Part shown: in pieces, positions 60,672-64,000 of the stretch
How positions within the stretch are numbered: the first letter of the stretch is position 1
Layout of the letters: every line of letters starts with the position of its first letter
Assembly: GCF_000015205.1 (NCBI RefSeq)
Contig: NC_008701.1
Location: forward strand, 682,001 to 746,000
Reading direction: 5' to 3'
Length of the DNA: 64,000 bases
Source of the DNA: Pyrobaculum islandicum DSM 4184
GTDB lineage: Archaea; Thermoproteota; Thermoprotei; Thermoproteales; Thermoproteaceae
Made by a program: the position numbers and the translations under genes
Notes under the pieces: model-generated
Told to the model about the DNA's origin: nothing
The model's input: the letters and a program-made list of their open reading frames with translations, nothing else
The model's database searches: none

Positions 60672-61793
60672 ATGTATTGGACCTTTTATAGACCTGACGC
60701 AATTTCCATATGGGAAAGCGCTGTTATAAGGGAAAGGCTTGCGTGGTACTCTTCGGTAATGCGTAATAAGGCGCCTGCTAAATATCATATAGCAGCCAGG
60801 CTTGAGGCTCCACAGGATTATACCGAGATGAATGAAGAAGAGCTTTGGAAACTCCACAATGAATTAGGGCGTGTTTTTGATGAGGAGTTAAGTCGCCAGA
60901 GAGAGCGGCCGGACCCATCTCTTATAAAAAAGACACTACCGCCCGCATCGTTTCTTGACGTAAAAATAGAACTTGCTAAAAGACAGCTAAAGCATTGTAT
61001 GCTCTGTGAGAGAAGATGCGGTATAGATAGAACCACAAAGAAAGGCGCTTGTCTTCTAGATTACAAACCCCGGGTTGCAAGCTTCTTTCTCCACCTGGGC
61101 GAAGAAGCCCCATTGGTGCCTTCGGGCACAATCTTCTTCACAGGGTGCAACTTCCGTTGTGTATATTGCCAAAACTGGGATATCTCACAATATCCAGAAG
61201 CCGGAGTGGAAGTTACAGCAGAAGCCTTAGCTGCTATACAAGTAAGGCTAAGAGAGGAGGGAGCCAAAAATATAAATTGGGTTGGCGGAGAGCCTACTCC
61301 TAACATACCGTATATTCTGGAATCTATGAAGATTCTGGCAACCAAAGGAGTCAATGTACCTCAGCTCTGGAATTCAAACATGTATATGACACCGGAGGGT
61401 CTTTCTCTTGTTCTCCACGTAATTGACATATGGCTTCCCGACTTTAAATACGGTAATAACATGTGTGCTATGCGCTATTCGGTAGCTCCTAGATATTGGG
61501 AAGTGATTACTAAAAACTTTTCTGTTATATGTAGGCGGCGGGAGGATATAATAGTTAGACATCTAGTCCTCCCAGGCCATCTTGATTGTTGTACAAAACC
61601 AGTATTAAAGTGGCTGGCAGAAAACTGCCGCCACGCCCTTGTAAACATAATGGATCAATACAGGCCAGAATACCTCGTATCTAAGCTGGATAAATATAGG
61701 GAGATTAGAAGAAGAGTTTCAGAAAGAGAAATGGAGGAGGCCTATAGATATGCCGATTCATTGGGTCTAACATGGAGAGAGGTCAGCAGATAA
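60672..61793 (+). CDS. PflA-related radical SAM protein (COG1313-like)
   Basis: 373 aa. A Cys-rich N-terminal site CMLCERRCGIDRTTKKGAC (about 113-131) precedes the radical SAM core: FFTGCNFRCVYCQNWDISQ (about 155-173; CxxxCxxC), GGEPTPN (about 205-211) and WNSNMYMTPE. It resembles uncharacterised proteins related to pyruvate formate-lyase activase. The target protein is unknown. ATG 60672; leaderless. Ends before a stretch of TnpB-like debris. Confidence 0.85.
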   Translation: MYWTFYRPDAISIWESAVIRERLAWYSSVMRNKAPAKYHIAARLEAPQDYTEMNEEELWKLHNELGRVFDEELSRQRERPDPSLIKKTLPPASFLDVKIELAKRQLKHCMLCERRCGIDRTTKKGACLLDYKPRVASFFLHLGEEAPLVPSGTIFFTGCNFRCVYCQNWDISQYPEAGVEVTAEALAAIQVRLREEGAKNINWVGGEPTPNIPYILESMKILATKGVNVPQLWNSNMYMTPEGLSLVLHVIDIWLPDFKYGNNMCAMRYSVAPRYWEVITKNFSVICRRREDIIVRHLVLPGHLDCCTKPVLKWLAENCRHALVNIMDQYRPEYLVSKLDKYREIRRRVSEREMEEAYRYADSLGLTWREVSR

Positions 61794-61873
61794 CTGCCCT
61801 CCCTACCCTTGGGGTGAAGTTTGCTGTGAGTATTTCAGCTATTATCTTTCGTCAAGATTGACGAGCGGATATT

Positions 61874-62089
61874 TTGGCTATCCGCCTCAGTACTAAATGG
61901 CGGGATTTCTTCTCGCCCACGCCTTCACTAACAGCACATGTCTCCGACACGGGCATGGGCCGACGACTACAGCTCCCCCAAAGACAGAGCCCCTTCGACA
62001 AGCAGGGCATATCCGTATTTAGATATCCTCTTCTCTGCCACGAGATTATATTAGAACCCCGCCTTAAGGGGCGAGACTCTCGGTTGTAA
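61874..62089 (+). pseudogene. TnpB tail-like ORF ending in the 3'-end module
   Basis: 71-codon plus-strand frame: a tail of low similarity (MGRRLQLPQRQSPFDKQGIS) ending EPRLKGRDSRL and stop at 62087-62089. The last 33 bases are the module found also at 14792 and 13602 (CCCCGCCTTAAGGGGCG hairpin, TTGTAA end). Probably the last part of a lost TnpB gene. The remaining part of 61794-61873 has only a CGGATA/TATCCG hairpin (61865-61883). Confidence 0.4.
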
Positions 62090-62095
62090 GTCTCG

Positions 62096-62998
62096 TTAAC
62101 TAGGCTTACTAAACATATAAATTCTAGCAGAACGCGTAGCGTCATATTTTACCTCAACTCTGCCTGTGAGTATAAAAGTCGCCGGTATATACGGGCTCTC
62201 TTCTATTTTTCTCCTCATTTGCGGCTCGCTAAGCGCATTACGCCAAGCATCGTGTATTTTAGCCGGAGGCACAAGTTTTAGCGCTCTCTCAAGAAGTTTG
62301 ACCGTCGTTTTGATACATCTCCCCTGGGGACAGTCTTGCCCAGAAGCCAAAACTTTTACAGCATAATACACCATAGGTATTGTTAAGCCAAGATCAACAA
62401 CAGGGTCTTTAAAAACTATTGTCGAGCGGTTTTTAAACTGTGACACGAGACGCCACATTAATTGGGAAACTGTATCTGGATCGTCTACGTCAAATATATT
62501 ACTTCTCAGGATTTTGTCTGCTATATCTTCTTCATCGTCTCCCTCCACCCTAAGGGCTCTAAGTTTTGTTAATATGTCGAAATAACGTCCGTCTCTGCCG
62601 CCTCCTAAAACTTTTGAACTCACTAATTCTATCGGCTTGCCAGTTGTAAAAAGTTTCTCTAACCATTCAGCTTTTGTACAGGCGTACACAGCTATTGAAG
62701 TAGATGTCCCAACAATGACAGATCTCACAAGAGGGGGGCCGGCAATCCAACACTCCCTCCCGCCCACGAATTTATACAACGATGTGTATAATCTTGGCGC
62801 GTATCTCACCTCAGCACCAAAGTTGTCTATAGCTTCTAAAACCGCCACTTTGTTAAACACAGGTCCTGACGTCACCACGGCTAGTTTTACTTGTTGAGCA
62901 AGTGACAACACTCCAAGACCTCCCAATGGCGAAGATACCGCTAAGATCTGTTTAGGTTTTATAGATTCTATACACTCAGCGATAGATGCGCAGATCAT
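62096..62998 (-). CDS. Unknown protein
   Basis: 300 aa, soluble. N-terminal half looks like a nucleotide- or sugar-phosphate-type alpha/beta domain (KQILAVSSPLGGLGVLSLAQ; KLAVVTSGPVFNKVAVLEAI), the rest is mostly helical with CPQGRCIKT (about 225-233). No family was recognised. The 53-aa Cys-rich gene upstream is on the same strand, 44 bp away, so they may form an operon. Confidence 0.55.
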   Translation of the reverse strand: MICASIAECIESIKPKQILAVSSPLGGLGVLSLAQQVKLAVVTSGPVFNKVAVLEAIDNFGAEVRYAPRLYTSLYKFVGGRECWIAGPPLVRSVIVGTSTSIAVYACTKAEWLEKLFTTGKPIELVSSKVLGGGRDGRYFDILTKLRALRVEGDDEEDIADKILRSNIFDVDDPDTVSQLMWRLVSQFKNRSTIVFKDPVVDLGLTIPMVYYAVKVLASGQDCPQGRCIKTTVKLLERALKLVPPAKIHDAWRNALSEPQMRRKIEESPYIPATFILTGRVEVKYDATRSARIYMFSKPS

Positions 62999-63042
62999 AG
63001 TTACGCAAATGAAAGTGTTTTAAAAGCTATAGAACTCAGAGC

Positions 63043-63204
63043 TTACATCGTTTTTTTAGCTAGATACTGAGCATAAATTGGACATCCGTTACCTCCGTTG
63101 TTGCAATATCTTTCTAGTTGCGTTTTTCTAATACGCCATTCTTCAGGCGGCATTAAAATACACCGAAGGCCGTCGGCTGTCGATCGATACATAGGACAGC
63201 GCAT
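63043..63204 (-). CDS. 53-aa cysteine-containing protein
   Basis: ATG 63204 to TAA 63043-63045: four cysteines in CPMY (3), GLRCIL (15), RYCNNGGNGCPIYAQYL (34 and 41). The spacing suggests a small metal-binding or disulfide-linked domain. TATA-like atattaaaat (centre about 63229) is 25 nt upstream and lies within an 8-bp inverted repeat. It precedes the gene at 62096. Conservation in relatives should decide whether it is real; the promoter supports it. Confidence 0.6.
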   Translation of the reverse strand: MRCPMYRSTADGLRCILMPPEEWRIRKTQLERYCNNGGNGCPIYAQYLAKKTM

Positions 63205-63218
63205 ATTCTAAGCACACA

Positions 63219-63240
63219 GTGAAGATTTTAATATCTTCAC
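63219..63240 (-). promoter_or_regulatory. TATA box flanked by a perfect inverted repeat (operator candidate)
   Basis: GTGAAGAT and ATCTTCAC (8 bp, perfect) enclose the 6-base centre TTTAAT that forms the core of the TATA box for the 53-aa gene. A dimeric repressor bound here would cover the TATA box. Confidence 0.4.
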
Positions 63241-63422
63241 GACATGTAGATAAATCATATTTCATGTTCATCTATGCAACTCCTTATACAAAGTTTTTGC
63301 TATGGGGTCTTGGGTATTGTTTCTTGACGGGGTTGAGCATTGTGACAACGTATTAAGCATGTCATTACCCAGTCTCTTCGCCGACTTTGAAGTAAGAAAT
63401 GCAACTGAGAAAAACCCCTACT

Positions 63423-63447
63423 CCCCGCCCTAGAGGATACAACCTTT
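63423..63447 (+). repeat. TnpB 3'-end-like module, copy 7 (degenerate)
   Basis: CCCCGCCCTAGAGG followed by ATACAACC; reads TPRPRGYNLYL without a stop at the expected place. The region 63241-63480 otherwise holds only the promoter of the last gene (tttttatac, about 63455-63463). Confidence 0.35.
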
Positions 63448-63481
63448 ATTTGTATTTTTATACATTCACATTTTAGCAATT

Positions 63482-64000
63482 GTGGAATGCGACGTTATTC
63501 TTGACTATCTTAGAGAGCGTGGTATAAGCGGAAGTAGAAAAAACTCGGAGCTCGTCATAGCCCCCGTCGGATCTCTTCAGTTAGGCTTTTGGTGCCCCCG
63601 TGACGATTTTCCAAATATTGACGACATAGAGGATGCCAAAAGGGTTTTGGGTTTGGATAACCTAGACGTGTTAATAATAGTATCTTACAGACCTTATATA
63701 TTAATAGACTTCTTGAATTCGCTCATAGAGAGAGCAAACCGTTGGTACGGTCTTCAGTTTAACGTAAAACTTCTCGGCGTCAGTTCCGTTGAACTTGAAA
63801 CAGGGCTTGAAGATGCCCTAGGCCGCGCCTTTGTGGAAAAACCTCATAAACTCTCCCCCGGGGTTAAAAGCGAATACATATGTCCACAATGCGGCAAAGA
63901 TCTCCTCTACCTCTACAGAGAAGAGAGATATTTCTCTAGGAAGTACCGTAGAAGAGTTGTTGAGAGAATATATGCATGCATATCTTGCGGATTCAGGGCA
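63482..64000 (+). CDS. Partial unknown protein with zinc ribbon (runs off the window)
   Basis: 173 codons from GTG 63482 to the window end with no stop. TATA-like tttttatac is about 23 nt upstream, so it is leaderless. An N-terminal alpha/beta part (LVIAPVGSLQLGFWCPRDDF; LDVLIIVSYRPYILIDFL) is followed by cysteine pairs CPQCGKD (about 140-146) and CISC (about 168-171), a zinc ribbon. No family was recognised; the 3' part lies outside. Confidence 0.65.
   Translation, partial: MECDVILDYLRERGISGSRKNSELVIAPVGSLQLGFWCPRDDFPNIDDIEDAKRVLGLDNLDVLIIVSYRPYILIDFLNSLIERANRWYGLQFNVKLLGVSSVELETGLEDALGRAFVEKPHKLSPGVKSEYICPQCGKDLLYLYREERYFSRKYRRRVVERIYACISCGFRA

Overview
The window looks like a chromosomal segment of a hyperthermophilic crenarchaeon of the Thermoproteales, most likely Pyrobaculum. 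The evidence is archaeal/eukaryote-type ribosomal proteins (eS1, eS25, eS26, uS15, uL5), TBP, a family-B DNA polymerase, Hjc, KEOPS subunits, Rio1/Dim2, deoxyhypusine synthase, mevalonate-pathway genes, a probable ThermoDBP (the Thermoproteales ssDNA-binding protein), tRNA genes with introns at non-canonical positions, and A/T-rich TATA boxes about 22-26 nt upstream of start codons (mostly leaderless mRNAs). The species cannot be fixed from the sequence alone.

Layout. 1-300: decayed TnpB-type ends. 383-4805: NOG1-like GTPase, RtcA, proteasome beta, ETF beta/alpha. 5004-11166: a stretch with GC-rich blocks holding an AspRS-like asparagine synthetase, an ACT/UPF0210 pair, a secreted protein split by a frameshift, an RNA m5C methyltransferase and a phosphodiesterase. 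11203-18106: uL5, PAC2 protein, hydrolase, tRNA-Ala, decayed DNA, radical SAM protein, ThermoDBP, aminotransferase and a tiny RHH-like gene. 18107-22781: eS1, Dim2, Rio1, indolepyruvate oxidoreductase and a TFS-like zinc protein. 23321-25536: bifunctional-nuclease family protein and the rps15 - DHH-like - pcc1 operon. 25585-29876: a tight operon of a methyltransferase (broken by a 70-bp tandem duplication), deoxyhypusine synthase, a GlcNAc-1-P transferase, two tiny proteins, a small GTPase and an unknown protein. 29853-38352: phosphatase, tRNA-Asn, MBL protein, GIY-YIG protein, Sir2, membrane Lon-like protease, serine recombinase and PRTase. 38717-42368: CTP synthase, an internally inverted TnpB pseudogene and a phosphoesterase. 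42505-51158: MBL hydrolase, tbp-orf-hjc operon, eS25, two winged-helix proteins and a mevalonate-entry cluster. 51393-59812: DNA polymerase B, eS26/TrmY/lipid operon, TnpB remnants, ProRS and TrmI. 59900-64000: tRNA-Arg, Bud32, radical SAM protein, two unknown proteins and a partial gene.

How it works together. Most genes are housekeeping: translation and ribosome assembly (S3Ae, Dim2, Rio1, S15, S25e, S26e, L5), tRNA modification (Bud32 and Pcc1 of KEOPS, TrmI, TrmY, NSUN), replication/recombination (PolB, Hjc, ThermoDBP) and isoprenoid lipids (HMG-CoA synthase, DUF35, thiolase-like protein and HMG-CoA reductase read from one 37-bp divergent promoter region; CDP-alcohol transferase). At least four divergent gene pairs seem to share one near-palindromic TATA box placed symmetrically between two leaderless start codons.

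Mobile DNA is represented only by wreckage: TnpB (IS200/IS605-type) fragments at about 22.8, 40.5-41.4, 50.3, 55.8 and 56.4-57.0 kb, and at least six short modules that match the extreme 3' end of such genes. No complete insertion sequence, rRNA gene or CRISPR array was seen. The most notable observations are the thiolase-like protein without its usual active-site Cys and His, the proteasome beta subunit without canonical Thr1, the 70-bp duplication, the inverted TnpB, tRNA introns shared between two different tRNAs, two candidate C/D box sRNAs and a possible structured RNA at 38.5 kb.
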